DNA of 64,000 nucleotides from Siansivirga zeaxanthinifaciens CC-SAMT-1 (GCF_000941055.1 NZ_CP007202.1:2104001-2168000), one strand, 5' to 3'. Positions 36,878 to 46,196 are shown, counted from the first letter of the stretch. Program-made: numbers and translations. The notes: generated by a model from the sequence alone, not told the origin.

Positions 36878-36926
36878 TAAAGATATAAAATGTTTAATAC
36901 ATTTCAATAAAAGTTAAACAAAATTT
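36878..36926 (-). promoter_or_regulatory. Light-island promoter module, copy A
   Basis: Minus strand: AAATTTTGTTTAA (36926-36914), 16 nt, TTAAACATTTT (36897-36887), 1 nt, TATCTTTA -7 box (36885-36878). TTG lies 19 nt before the box. About 21 nt from box to the TetR ATG. Same layout as copy B. Confidence 0.75.
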
Positions 36927-37069
36927 GTAAAATTTAACGTATAATTAGTATTGTCAGGATTTTACATTAAATTTTTTTTGATAATTGGTTTTTTATGCAA
37001 AAAATACATTTTATCAAATGGCTTTTGATTTTTAATGAAATTTTAAAAAAAGTGGGTGCTAAATTTTAT

Positions 37070-37711
37070 TTATTTACCAAATTTACAGCTTAATACTCCA
37101 AGGCTAGCTCCTAAAATAGGGGCTACAATATACAGCCAAAGGTGTTCGAAGTTACCAGTGAATAGTGCAGGGGCTATAGAGCGAATGGGATTCATGGAGG
37201 CTTTTGTCATGGGACCAGCAAACATGGCTTCCAGTAAAATAACACCACCAACGGCAATGGCTGCCATAGTACCAATTTCTTTGCTTCCTGAGGACACTTT
37301 TAAAATAACTACCATGAGGAAAAAGGTTAAAAGCGCTTCTAAAATGGCAGCTTTATAAGGTGGAAACCCAACGGCAGGGGTTGTTTCTCCTAAAAACTGA
37401 CTTTCTGGGAATAAAAACCAGAGCATACATGCGGCTAAAATGCCACCTGTAGCCTGTGCTAAAATGTATTTAGGTACTTTATTCCAAGAGAATTTTTTAG
37501 CTAATGCAAATCCGAGGGTTACAGCAGGATTAAAATGCGCCCCAGAAGTTTCGCCAAAAGCATAAATCATGGCCATGACAATAAGTCCCCAGGTGGCAGC
37601 AACACCAACGTGGGTAATACTCCCGTTAGTTATTTCGTTAATTGTCATCGCGCCACAACCACAAAATATCATGGCAAAGGTGCCAATCATTTCGGCGTAA
37701 AATTTCTTCAT
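37070..37711 (-). CDS. MIP-family aquaporin/glycerol channel
   Basis: 213 residues from ATG 37711 (MKKFYAEMIGTFAMIFCGCGAM), six membrane helices. The first NPA box is canonical (SGAHFNPAVTLGFAL). The second reads KASMNPIRSIAPALF, Ile instead of Ala, with the selectivity-filter Arg kept. Water or small neutral solute transport is expected. The frame opens 11 codons further upstream, but that part overlaps a structured element at 37718-37822, so the later ATG is preferred. Confidence 0.92.
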   Translation of the reverse strand: MKKFYAEMIGTFAMIFCGCGAMTINEITNGSITHVGVAATWGLIVMAMIYAFGETSGAHFNPAVTLGFALAKKFSWNKVPKYILAQATGGILAACMLWFLFPESQFLGETTPAVGFPPYKAAILEALLTFFLMVVILKVSSGSKEIGTMAAIAVGGVILLEAMFAGPMTKASMNPIRSIAPALFTGNFEHLWLYIVAPILGASLGVLSCKFGK

Positions 37712-37717
37712 AGTTTG

Positions 37718-37822
37718 TTTTTGCGTTAGGGATTGAGGCGGCATCCTTTTGCTTTTTCTGCAAAAGATATAGCCGAAAGCCCGACCCTTGGGTAACGCCC
37801 AAATTTATTTATTGGGCAAATA
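37718..37822 (-). other. Structured element upstream of the aquaporin gene, possible leader RNA or dispersed repeat
   Basis: On the minus strand: GCCCAA/TTGGGC stem at the upstream edge, GCGTTA near 37797 pairing with TAACGC near 37725, a perfect CTTTTGC-AGAAAAA-GCAAAAG hairpin in between, and a GC-rich AAGGGTCGGGCTTTCGGC segment. It is far more GC-rich than its surroundings. I recall similar sequence at many loci in Flavobacteriia, unverified here. Confidence 0.45.
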
Positions 37823-37914
37823 TACAATACCTTAATTTAAGGTTTTGTTAACAAATTAGAATTTAATATTAAGTAAATTTAGAACTTATTTTAAATTAAA
37901 AAACAATTATAAAA

Positions 37915-38766
37915 ATGAAAAAATTATTACTACTTTTTTTAAGTGTTACAGCATCTTATGTTGTTAATGCTCAAATAGTAACACCGCAACCGAGTCCGTT
38001 TTCGAAAGTGGAACAGAAAGTTGGTTTAACCGATGTAACGTTAGAATATTCGAGACCAAACATGCGTGATCGAAAGATTTTTGGTGATTTAGTGCCTTAT
38101 GGAAAATTATGGCGATTAGGGGCCAATGCGAATACGAAAATTACGTTTAGCACCGATGTAAAGGTTGGAGATTATGACTTAAAAGCAGGAACTTATGCTA
38201 TTTATGCGACTCCAAATGAAACATCTTGGAATGTTGTTTTTTATTCGGATACTACCAATTGGGGAATACCACAGAAATGGGATGATTCTAAAGTGATGGC
38301 GATGCTAAATGTCGATGTTTATCCTTTACCTATGAGTATTGAAACGTTTACAATGACTTTTGATGATTTAACGAGTGGATCGGCTATTTTAGGTATTCTT
38401 TGGGAAAAAACCTATGTTGGTATTAAAATTGAAGTTCCTACCGATAATATGGTGCTTGCCAACATTAATTATGTTATGAATGGTACTCCAACGGCTAACG
38501 ATTATTATGCGGCGGCTGTTTACTATTTACAAGAAGAAAAAGACATTAAACAGGCTAAAACTTGGATGGACAAGGCTATAAGTATGGCAGGTGATAAAGT
38601 TGGATTTTGGCAATTAAGACAACAGTCTTTAATTTATGCTAAGGCTGGTGATAAAAAAGGTGCTATTGAGATTGCTAAAAAATCTTTAGCAGCTTCTGAG
38701 AAAGCTGGTAATGCCGATTATGTTAAAATGAATAAGGAAGCTCTTAAAGAATGGGGCGCTATGTAA
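37915..38766 (+). CDS. DUF2911 exported protein
   Basis: 283 residues. Signal peptide MKKLLLLFLSVTASYVVNAQ, then the DUF2911 core: PSPFSKVEQKVGLTDVTLEYSRP, LVPYGKLWRLGANANTKITFS, LKAGTYAIYATPNETSWNVVF. The C-terminal about 80 residues (NDYYAAAVYYLQEEKDIKQAKTWMDKAI onward) form TPR-like helical pairs. Bacteroidota-typical periplasmic protein of unknown role. Ends at a strong terminator. Confidence 0.9.
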   Translation: MKKLLLLFLSVTASYVVNAQIVTPQPSPFSKVEQKVGLTDVTLEYSRPNMRDRKIFGDLVPYGKLWRLGANANTKITFSTDVKVGDYDLKAGTYAIYATPNETSWNVVFYSDTTNWGIPQKWDDSKVMAMLNVDVYPLPMSIETFTMTFDDLTSGSAILGILWEKTYVGIKIEVPTDNMVLANINYVMNGTPTANDYYAAAVYYLQEEKDIKQAKTWMDKAISMAGDKVGFWQLRQQSLIYAKAGDKKGAIEIAKKSLAASEKAGNADYVKMNKEALKEWGAM

Positions 38767-38800
38767 ATTAGGTATCTGTTTAATAACGATATTATAATAT

Positions 38801-38838
38801 TAAAAAACCGCAGCATCGATAATGCTGCGTTTTTTTTA
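38801..38838. terminator. Bidirectional terminator between DUF2911 and the DsbA-like gene
   Basis: CGCAGCAT-CGATA-ATGCTGCG, perfect 8-bp stem, A-run before and eight T after; the flanking genes converge. Confidence 0.92.
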
Positions 38839-38860
38839 TTCCTTATTTTTTTTTAAATTT

Positions 38861-39565
38861 TTAATTACAATTACCGTTTATGTCACAGGTATTATCGTTG
38901 CTAACTTCGGCCATTTTTAATGGGCTTTTATTCGTTTCTTCCCAAATTTTTTCTAGGTTTTTGGCAAAAACGCTTTCTGGTTGAGCGCCTGAAATTCCAT
39001 ATTTATTGTTTATTACAAAAAATGGAACAGCATTAATTCCCAGATTTCTGGCTTCCATCTGGTCTTGGCGAACGTCGTAGGTATACTGCTCTGATGTTAA
39101 TACGGTTTTTGCATCGTTTTTGTCAATGCCAACGGTTGAGGCTATTTCAATTAATACCTCTAAGTCGTCTATATTTTTTCCTTCTTCCAGATGTGCTTTA
39201 AGTAAGGCTTCTTTTAGTTCGTTAGAACGATTTAAAGTTTTAGCAAAATGCAACAAACGATGGGCGTTTAAAGAATTTGCAACTACTGCGTTATTTAAAT
39301 TGAAGTTTAAACCTACTTCTGAAGCCATTTCTGTAACGTTATTAAACATCTCTGAAGCGTCATCTGCATCGACACCTTTAGATTCTATAAAGTGATTGAT
39401 AGCGTTTATGTTCGTATTTGTTTCTAAAGTAGGATCTAATTCAAAACTTTTCCATTCGAATGTAATGGCATCTTTATGTGGGAATTTAGATAATGCAGCT
39501 TCAAATTTTCTTTTACCAATATAACAAAACGGGCATCTAATATCGGACCAGATACTTATATTCAT
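38861..39565 (-). CDS. FrnE-like DsbA-family oxidoreductase
   Basis: 234 residues, cytosolic (no signal peptide). Active-site CPFC in IWSDIRCPFCYIGKRKFE, helical insertion, and cis-Pro loop INAVPFFVINNKYGISGAQP: the FrnE/DsbA-like pattern. A short C-terminal tail adds a Cys pair (NTCDINGNC) that could shuttle electrons, similar in idea to the extra CXXC motif of other FrnE proteins. Probable role in thiol-disulfide stress handling. Confidence 0.9.
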   Translation of the reverse strand: MNISIWSDIRCPFCYIGKRKFEAALSKFPHKDAITFEWKSFELDPTLETNTNINAINHFIESKGVDADDASEMFNNVTEMASEVGLNFNLNNAVVANSLNAHRLLHFAKTLNRSNELKEALLKAHLEEGKNIDDLEVLIEIASTVGIDKNDAKTVLTSEQYTYDVRQDQMEARNLGINAVPFFVINNKYGISGAQPESVFAKNLEKIWEETNKSPLKMAEVSNDNTCDINGNCN

Positions 39566-39633
39566 TTTTATTTTTTTTAATGTTTTTTATTTGACGTAAT
39601 AAATATTAAAAACCTACAGTATTATTTCAGAAT

Positions 39634-40620
39634 TTAATAATTTAAACCTATGGTTTGTCTAACAGTGTCAAGCATTTTTATGATGTTTTGACTAATAGCA
39701 AAAGTCATGATGTCGCTTTCGGTTTTACCATCCATAAGCAATTGATTGAAATGTATGGCTTCAAAATTGTAACCAATGGTATTGTAGTTGAAATCTTTAA
39801 TGGTTTCTTTATCGTTTTTAATTATTGAAACTGTTGTAGGCATATGGAACATGGTGTTAATTTTTACAGTGGCATGTTCGAAATAAAATATGGCTTGTGT
39901 TGGTAATGTTTGTATTAGTGAACTTTTTAAATACGCCTTTACATTATTAGAATAATTAAATACCATACTACAGCTGGAGTCGGCACCATTTTCGAAAAAA
40001 GTAGCATGGGCTTCTAGGTTTTTTGGTAATCCTAAAGTAGATAATGCTGCAAAAATAGGGTAGATACCAATATCTAAAAGGCTTCCTCCACCAAGCTCTT
40101 TGTTAAAAAGTCTGCTACTGGTATCGTAAGGTCTTTCAAAGCCAAAGTCGGCTTCAAGTTTAGTGATATTTCCGTAGGTTTTGTTATTAAATAGGTCGAG
40201 TACATATTGGTAGTGTGGCAGGAAATAAGTCCAAAGCGCTTCCATTAAAAGCACGTTTTTTTCTTTTGCTTTAGCAATCATATCATTTACCTCTAGAGCA
40301 TTCATGGCAAATGGTTTCTCACATAATACTGCAATACCATTTTCTAAACATAATAAGGTGTTTTCTTTATGTAATGCATGTGGGGTAGCAATATAAACGG
40401 CATCTACATTTGAGTCTTTAGCCAGGGCTTCGTAACTGTTGTATGCTTTCTTGGCATGGTAATTTTTAGCAAAGGCATCGGCTTTTTCTTGATTACGAGA
40501 TGCTACAGCATATAATTCGGCATTTTCAATGGTAAGTAAATCGGCTGCAAACTTGTTTGCAATGCTTCCCAAACCTATAATACCCCAACGAATTTTTCTA
40601 TTTTGAAAGGGAATACTCAT
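39634..40620 (-). CDS. Gfo/Idh/MocA-family NAD(P)-dependent oxidoreductase
   Basis: 328 residues. N-terminal Rossmann domain (RWGIIGLGSIANKFA), the EKPFA motif (LCEKPFAMNALEV) and AGxxxDIG-type GGGSLLDIGIYP are classic. Acts on sugars or related diols. Its start overlaps the stop of the symporter gene by 4 bp (ATGA), so transport and catabolism are coupled. Confidence 0.92.
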   Translation of the reverse strand: MSIPFQNRKIRWGIIGLGSIANKFAADLLTIENAELYAVASRNQEKADAFAKNYHAKKAYNSYEALAKDSNVDAVYIATPHALHKENTLLCLENGIAVLCEKPFAMNALEVNDMIAKAKEKNVLLMEALWTYFLPHYQYVLDLFNNKTYGNITKLEADFGFERPYDTSSRLFNKELGGGSLLDIGIYPIFAALSTLGLPKNLEAHATFFENGADSSCSMVFNYSNNVKAYLKSSLIQTLPTQAIFYFEHATVKINTMFHMPTTVSIIKNDKETIKDFNYNTIGYNFEAIHFNQLLMDGKTESDIMTFAISQNIIKMLDTVRQTIGLNY

Positions 40621-42389
40621 GTATTTTGTAAAATTAAATAACTAAAATAGCCAAAGATAAGAATTAAAAAGGCTAAAATACCTTTATCGAGTTTTGTTAT
40701 ACGCTTAAACTCGAAAAGTAAACTACTAATTATTACCAGAACACAACCTACAAAATTTAACCATAAAAATGGCAGATTAATTAGCTCGTAAGCATTCAAT
40801 AAATAAAGGGCTATAATTATAAGTTGTGTAATGACTGCAGCTATAAAAACAGCGTTTCCACGAACCGATTTAAAAAAGAATGCTAACATGAAAATGCCCA
40901 AAACATTGCCATAAAATATAGAACCTATAATATTTACCAATTGAATTAAGTTTTCAGCCAGATTGGCAATACAGGCTACACCAATAGCAATAATGCCCCA
41001 AAGTAAGGTAAACCATTTTGAGGCTTTTACCATATCTTCTTCGGTTTTATCGCTGGTGTTACGCTTGTATAAATCGATGGTTGTAGTCGAACCTAATGCA
41101 TTTAACTCGCTGGAAGTACTAGACATAGCTGCACTTAATATTACAGCCAGCAAAAGCCCTATAAGGCCTCGTGGTAAATTGTTTAATATGAAATGTATAA
41201 AAACATAATCTTTGTCGTTGCTCTCTACTTTAATTTGTTGAGATGCCGCTACTTGATTAATAAGCTTAATAGCTTCGTTTTTATTAGCTTTATTTTGTTG
41301 GTTAACAAATTTTATTTCCTTTTGTATGCTTGCATTGTCTGGGTCTACCAAATAAGCTTCAATAAGTTCTTTTTTATCGTTAAATAAAACTTGTTGTTCA
41401 TTTTGCAAGGCATTATAAACTTCTTTTTTATCTGAGTTCAACACTATTGCTGTGGCCGTAGGATTGAAATTTAAAGGCGCTTCATTAAATTGGTAAAACA
41501 CAAAAACCATAACGCCTACTAGCAAAATAAAGAATTGCATAGGAACTTTTAAAAGGCCGTTAAAAATTAAGCCTAATTGCATTTCTTTTAATGATTTCCC
41601 AGATAAATAGCGCTGCACCTGACTTTGGTCGGTACCAAAATACGATAACATTAAAAACGTACCTCCAATAATACCACTCCAAAAAGTGTAGCGATTATTT
41701 AAATCGAATGAAAAATCTAGAATTTCCATTTTACCACTGGCTCCGGCTATTTTTAATGCTTTTGTAAAAGTAATATCTGCAGGAAGTTTACTAACAATAA
41801 TAAAAAACGCCACAAGCATACCAATAAAAATAACAACCATTTGATGTTTCTGAGTGACATTTACAGCGCGTGTTCCTCCAGAAACGGTGTAAATAATAAC
41901 CAGAATACCAATGACAATATTTAGATAGAGTAAATTCCAGCCCAATACGACCGAAAGAATTATAGCTGGCGCAAAAATGGTAATTCCAGCGGCTAAACCA
42001 CGTTGTATTAAAAATAAAATTGCGGTAAGGGTTCTTGTTTTTACATCGAATCGCTTTTCTAAAAATTCGTATGCTGTATAGACTTTTAATCTATGATATA
42101 ATGGGATAAATACTAAACAAATAATAATCATGGCAATGGGCAAACCAAAATAAAACTGCACAAAGCCCATACCATCATTAAACGCTTGCCCCGGCGTCGA
42201 TAAAAAGGTAATAGCACTTGCTTGAGTTGCCATTACCGACAAACCGATAGTCCACCACTTAGAGGTGTTGCCACCTTTTAAATAATCTTGAACGTTTTTG
42301 CTACCACGGGTTTGCCAAGTTCCGTAACCAACAATAGCTAGTAAGGTGGCGATAAGAATACTCCAATCTATAAAGCTTAGTGTTTGCAT
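40617..42389 (-). CDS. Sodium:solute symporter (SSS family)
   Basis: 590 residues with about 13-14 membrane helices. N-terminal GYGTWQTRGSKNVQDYLKGGNTSKWWTIGLSVMATQASAITFLSTPGQAF and the TVSGGTRAVNVTQKHQMVV segment are SSS landmarks, as is the SSTSSELNALGSTTTIDLYKR region. A hydrophilic insertion of about 80 residues (near 310-390) separates helices. The substrate is unknown; the neighbours suggest a sugar or amino-sugar derivative. Confidence 0.92.
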   Translation of the reverse strand: MQTLSFIDWSILIATLLAIVGYGTWQTRGSKNVQDYLKGGNTSKWWTIGLSVMATQASAITFLSTPGQAFNDGMGFVQFYFGLPIAMIIICLVFIPLYHRLKVYTAYEFLEKRFDVKTRTLTAILFLIQRGLAAGITIFAPAIILSVVLGWNLLYLNIVIGILVIIYTVSGGTRAVNVTQKHQMVVIFIGMLVAFFIIVSKLPADITFTKALKIAGASGKMEILDFSFDLNNRYTFWSGIIGGTFLMLSYFGTDQSQVQRYLSGKSLKEMQLGLIFNGLLKVPMQFFILLVGVMVFVFYQFNEAPLNFNPTATAIVLNSDKKEVYNALQNEQQVLFNDKKELIEAYLVDPDNASIQKEIKFVNQQNKANKNEAIKLINQVAASQQIKVESNDKDYVFIHFILNNLPRGLIGLLLAVILSAAMSSTSSELNALGSTTTIDLYKRNTSDKTEEDMVKASKWFTLLWGIIAIGVACIANLAENLIQLVNIIGSIFYGNVLGIFMLAFFFKSVRGNAVFIAAVITQLIIIALYLLNAYELINLPFLWLNFVGCVLVIISSLLFEFKRITKLDKGILAFLILIFGYFSYLILQNT

Positions 42390-42390
42390 G

Positions 42391-42501
42391 TTAAAACGCT
42401 TTCATTATTAAATAAAACAAAATAATGTAAGCCATATTAGCTAACAAAACCAGGCTGTAAAGCTTTAACCAACGTTGTTTCGGACCTTTATCTTCGCTCA
42501 T
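42391..42501 (-). CDS. 36-residue single-pass membrane peptide upstream of the symporter
   Basis: ATG 42501 to stop 42391, too short for most gene finders: MSEDKGPKQRWLKLYS, then a hydrophobic helix (LVLLANMAYIILFYLIM) and KAF. It ends one base before the symporter ATG and starts 2 bp after the PIG-L stop, so it fits an operon position precisely. May be a symporter subunit or regulator, inferred from position and topology only. Confidence 0.7.
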   Translation of the reverse strand: MSEDKGPKQRWLKLYSLVLLANMAYIILFYLIMKAF

Positions 42502-42503
42502 GG

Positions 42504-45029
42504 TTAGTCGTTTATTTTTGCAGTGTCTTTTAAATCTTCTTTTCCAATAGATAGCATATTAGCAAACAGCCTGTAGGCACCAGAAACGCCCGCAGGGAAC
42601 TCTCTAAAAAAGCTTAAACCAGTGTATATATAATATCCTTTTCCGTAAGGCGCTACCAGTAAACTTCCGTCTTTGGCAGTTTCGTCTTTATCGTGCATCG
42701 ATAAAATAGGTGTGAAATGACTGTCCCATGAATCGGGGAAATACAGTCCGCGTTCTTGAGTCCATCCATTAAAATCATCTTGGGTGATTTTATTCGGATA
42801 ATTTAAAATAGGATGCTCCGGATTTAAAATAGTTACCTTAGAGTTTTCATCGGTTACGCGATCTCTCGATAAACTTAAACTATAAGGCGCCAACTCGTTT
42901 GTTTTTAAGCCTCTGTTGGTGTTGTATTGCACAATCATATTACCACCATTTTTAACAAAATCGAATAAAATTTGCTGTTTAAACTTTAGGGCATCAACAA
43001 TGTTGTAAGCTCTAATTCCAACAACAACGGCATCAAATCTGCTTAAGGTTTCTTGAGTAATGGCTTCGGGTTCTAGGGTAAGAACCTGGTAACCTATTTG
43101 CTTTAAACTTTCTGGAACCACATCGCCAGCACCAGTAATATAGGCAATGTTTTCGCCTTTTTTCTTGATATCCAATCGAACTACTTTAGCTTCACTTGGC
43201 AGCAGAACTGTTTGATAAGGAATATGCTCATAATCAATCTCAACCAATTCTTTTGTGTATGTTTTATCTTTTATATGAATCACAGGATTTATAAAAGCTT
43301 CGGTTTGATTTTTAGCTGGAATTACAGTAAAAGTCACAATTTGTTCTTCACCTTTATTAGCAATTTCAATTTTTTGTTTTTCAGGATAAACAAGCCAGTT
43401 TTTTTCATGCGACATGCTAATAAATCCTTCTAATTTGTCGCGACCAGCTTTTACAATAACACGAATATCGTGGGCTTTGTCGTTACTAAAAATGATGACT
43501 TTTTCTTCAAGTTTAGCAGAGGCTTCTGGAATGATTTCAAACGGACGATATAATTCGCCTTTGTCTGGTTTTGAGTATCTGTAAACAACTGGCTTCGATA
43601 GGGTTATAGGGGTGTTGTTTATTTTTAAATGGAAGTTTATAATAACACTTCTTGGTGTTTCTGGTTTCCCTATTAAAGCTTCATCATCAACACGATACAT
43701 GCCTAAAGTTCCTTTTTCGTTAAGCCAGTATGGCGATGTGTAAGCGGCATCGGGAGCAATAAAATAATCTGTTTTGAAGGACTCATCATCATTGTTTTTT
43801 AACTCTATTTGTTTTTGAATGGTCTTTCCGTCGTTTTGAGAAATACTTTCTAAAATAATGTTTTGATTGCTTCTGTTTAAGGCTTCAATATTAATTTTTA
43901 CAGATTGATTTAATGTGGTTGAAGGTGTTTCGGCTGAAGCTTCTAAATACAAACCAGCACACATTTCTATAATTGATTTTAATTCTTTGGTTTTTTGTGT
44001 TTTCCAATGGGCGTCTTCAATATTTTGAAGTAGTTTGTATGCTTCCATAAGTTGAGGCAGATGCGAAGACGGATTGGTGAAATTGAAATTCTTTTCAACA
44101 GCATTTAAAATAGTGCCAATAGCTGCACCACCTTTTATACGATTCCATGAGGTGTCTATGCCTTCAAAAATATTTTCTTTATTATTTAGTGGTTCACCTT
44201 TTAAAAATTCGATGTATTCTTTTTGTGAACCGCGTTGCATTAATCGTCCAAAACCTTGACATAAATGTTGACTGCTAGCAAGCGAAGCTACTTCGTTGTT
44301 AGACATGCCTTTAAGCGGGTAATATACGCCAATATCGAAGGTTGACATTTTAGATTTGTCGGCATTATCGAAATCTTCCTGACTGCGGTAAAACCAAGAA
44401 TTCGTGTTAAAAAACAGGCGTTTTGGTTGCCATACTTGGGTGTTTTTTAATTGGTTTGGATATGCCGATTTGTTTCCTGCCAAATCGAAAGCTTCAAAAC
44501 TTAACATGGCAGAACTGGTGTGGTGGCCATGTGTGGTTCCTGGAGTTCTGTGGTCGAAACGATTAATAATAATATCGGGTTTAAACTGTCTAATTGCCAA
44601 AACAACATCGTTTAAAACGGCATCTTTATTCCAAATATCGAGCGTTTCATCTGGATGTTTTGAAAAGCCAAAATCGTTGGCTCGAGTAAAACGTTGTTCG
44701 CCACCATCAACCCGTCTGGCTGCTAGAAGTTCTTGAGTACGAATAACTCCAAGAAGTTCTCTAATTTCAGGTCCGATAAGGTTTTGTCCGCCATCGCCAC
44801 GCGTTAACGACAAATAAGCTGTTCTGGCCTTTACCTGATTAGACATGTATGAAATTAGCCTGGTATTTTCGTCGTCTGGATGCGCAGCAATATATAAAAC
44901 AGACCCTAAAAAATTAAGTTTCTGTAAAGACTCATAAATCTCTGAAGCAGCAGGTGTTTGAGGTTTTTGGGCGTTTATAAAGGAAAATGTGAATACTGTA
45001 AGGAATAAAGTAAGTATTGTTTTTTGCAT
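42504..45029 (-). CDS. Secreted PIG-L/LmbE-family deacetylase with a GATase1-like C-terminal domain
   Basis: 841 residues from ATG 45029 (MQKTILTLFLTVFTFSFINAQ, signal peptide). N-terminal PIG-L domain with the zinc motif AHPDDE (LYIAAHPDDENTRLISY), DFGFSKHPDETL and the late His pair in PGTTHGHHTSS. The middle is beta-rich. The C-terminal about 220 residues (VVVGIRAYNIVDAL, NGGNMIVQYNT, VAPYGKGYYIYTGL) resemble a class I glutamine-amidotransferase-like fold. It probably deacetylates an amino sugar outside the cytoplasm for the neighbouring transporter. Confidence 0.88.
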   Translation of the reverse strand: MQKTILTLFLTVFTFSFINAQKPQTPAASEIYESLQKLNFLGSVLYIAAHPDDENTRLISYMSNQVKARTAYLSLTRGDGGQNLIGPEIRELLGVIRTQELLAARRVDGGEQRFTRANDFGFSKHPDETLDIWNKDAVLNDVVLAIRQFKPDIIINRFDHRTPGTTHGHHTSSAMLSFEAFDLAGNKSAYPNQLKNTQVWQPKRLFFNTNSWFYRSQEDFDNADKSKMSTFDIGVYYPLKGMSNNEVASLASSQHLCQGFGRLMQRGSQKEYIEFLKGEPLNNKENIFEGIDTSWNRIKGGAAIGTILNAVEKNFNFTNPSSHLPQLMEAYKLLQNIEDAHWKTQKTKELKSIIEMCAGLYLEASAETPSTTLNQSVKINIEALNRSNQNIILESISQNDGKTIQKQIELKNNDDESFKTDYFIAPDAAYTSPYWLNEKGTLGMYRVDDEALIGKPETPRSVIINFHLKINNTPITLSKPVVYRYSKPDKGELYRPFEIIPEASAKLEEKVIIFSNDKAHDIRVIVKAGRDKLEGFISMSHEKNWLVYPEKQKIEIANKGEEQIVTFTVIPAKNQTEAFINPVIHIKDKTYTKELVEIDYEHIPYQTVLLPSEAKVVRLDIKKKGENIAYITGAGDVVPESLKQIGYQVLTLEPEAITQETLSRFDAVVVGIRAYNIVDALKFKQQILFDFVKNGGNMIVQYNTNRGLKTNELAPYSLSLSRDRVTDENSKVTILNPEHPILNYPNKITQDDFNGWTQERGLYFPDSWDSHFTPILSMHDKDETAKDGSLLVAPYGKGYYIYTGLSFFREFPAGVSGAYRLFANMLSIGKEDLKDTAKIND

Positions 45030-45108
45030 GAATAGTAGTTTTACCAAATTCAAATATAGCAAAGTAAAGTAGGGAATAAGGTGCTTTTAATGTTTCTTTA
45101 ACTTTAAG

Positions 45109-46176
45109 TTAAAGCCATTTTTTTCGTTTAAAATAAATAAGCATGGCAACAAAAAGCATAATCATTACACCCCATAAAATGAAATAAGAATATTTAAAAT
45201 GTAATTCTGGGATGTAATCGAAATTCATACCGTAAATACCAGCAATAAATGTTAGGGGAATAAAAATGGAAGCCATGATGGTTAGAACTTTCATAACTTC
45301 ATTCATTTTATTGCTAATGGTTGTCATGTACATATCCATTAAACTCCAAATCATTTCCCGGTAAATATCAATGTTTTCCGATACTTGAATTAAATGGTCG
45401 TAAATATCTCTGTAATAGTTTTTTGTAGTAGATGCAATGAGGTGGCTGTCGTGTTTTTCAATACGACTTATAACTTCGCGAAGCGGAAAAATGGCACGTC
45501 GAACACGTAGAATTTCTTTCTTTAAATCTCTAATGTCTTTATTGATGGTGTTTTCAACATTTCCAAGAAAAATATCGGTTTCTAAATCTTCAATTTTATA
45601 GCCAAGCGTTTCTATGACATTAAAATAATAATCTATAATAGAGTCCATTAAAATGTACAACAGGTAATCGGCATTCATGGTTCGTACGCGACCTTTTCCT
45701 TGACGGATGCGATCTCGAACGCTATCAAACACATCACCTTCCGATTCTTGGAATGATAAAACGTAATTCGGACCTAAAATAAAGCTAACCTGTTCTGAAA
45801 TGATATTTTCGTCTCCATCGTAATAAAGCATTTTTAGGACTAAAAAAATATAATCCTCGTATTCATCAATTTTAGGACGCTGTGAAATGTTTACAATATC
45901 TTCTAAAACGAGAGGATGTAAATTAAAATGCAAGCCTAATTTTTCGATGCTATCAACGTGATTTAATCCGTTAAGATTAATCCAGGAAACACAATCGTTT
46001 AGTTTAAAATCGAAGGTGTCTTCGACCTTATTTAATTGTTTTTCTAGAAATTTATCATGGTTATAATCGAAAACTTCAATAAACAATTCTTTCGATTCTT
46101 TATTACCGGTGTAAATAACGCTACCAGGAACCGAACCAATTTTTTTGTGAGCTTTTTTATTTCGCTTTTTAGCCAT
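45109..46176 (-). CDS. corA: Magnesium/cobalt transporter CorA
   Basis: 355 residues. Large N-terminal cytoplasmic domain, long stalk helix and two C-terminal membrane helices with the signature YGMNF (GIYGMNFDYIPEL) between them. Forms a pentameric Mg2+ channel. The basic N-terminus (AKKRNKKAHKKIG) and KRKKWL end are usual. Downstream of the MscS gene on the same strand. Confidence 0.96.
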   Translation of the reverse strand: MAKKRNKKAHKKIGSVPGSVIYTGNKESKELFIEVFDYNHDKFLEKQLNKVEDTFDFKLNDCVSWINLNGLNHVDSIEKLGLHFNLHPLVLEDIVNISQRPKIDEYEDYIFLVLKMLYYDGDENIISEQVSFILGPNYVLSFQESEGDVFDSVRDRIRQGKGRVRTMNADYLLYILMDSIIDYYFNVIETLGYKIEDLETDIFLGNVENTINKDIRDLKKEILRVRRAIFPLREVISRIEKHDSHLIASTTKNYYRDIYDHLIQVSENIDIYREMIWSLMDMYMTTISNKMNEVMKVLTIMASIFIPLTFIAGIYGMNFDYIPELHFKYSYFILWGVMIMLFVAMLIYFKRKKWL

Positions 46177-46196
46177 GATTTAAATATAATGAATAT

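Noticed and set aside
44404..44736. 110-codon plus-strand frame opposite the PIG-L gene
   Set aside because: Antisense to the PIG-L catalytic domain; Cys/Trp/Ser-rich composition is typical of shadow frames.
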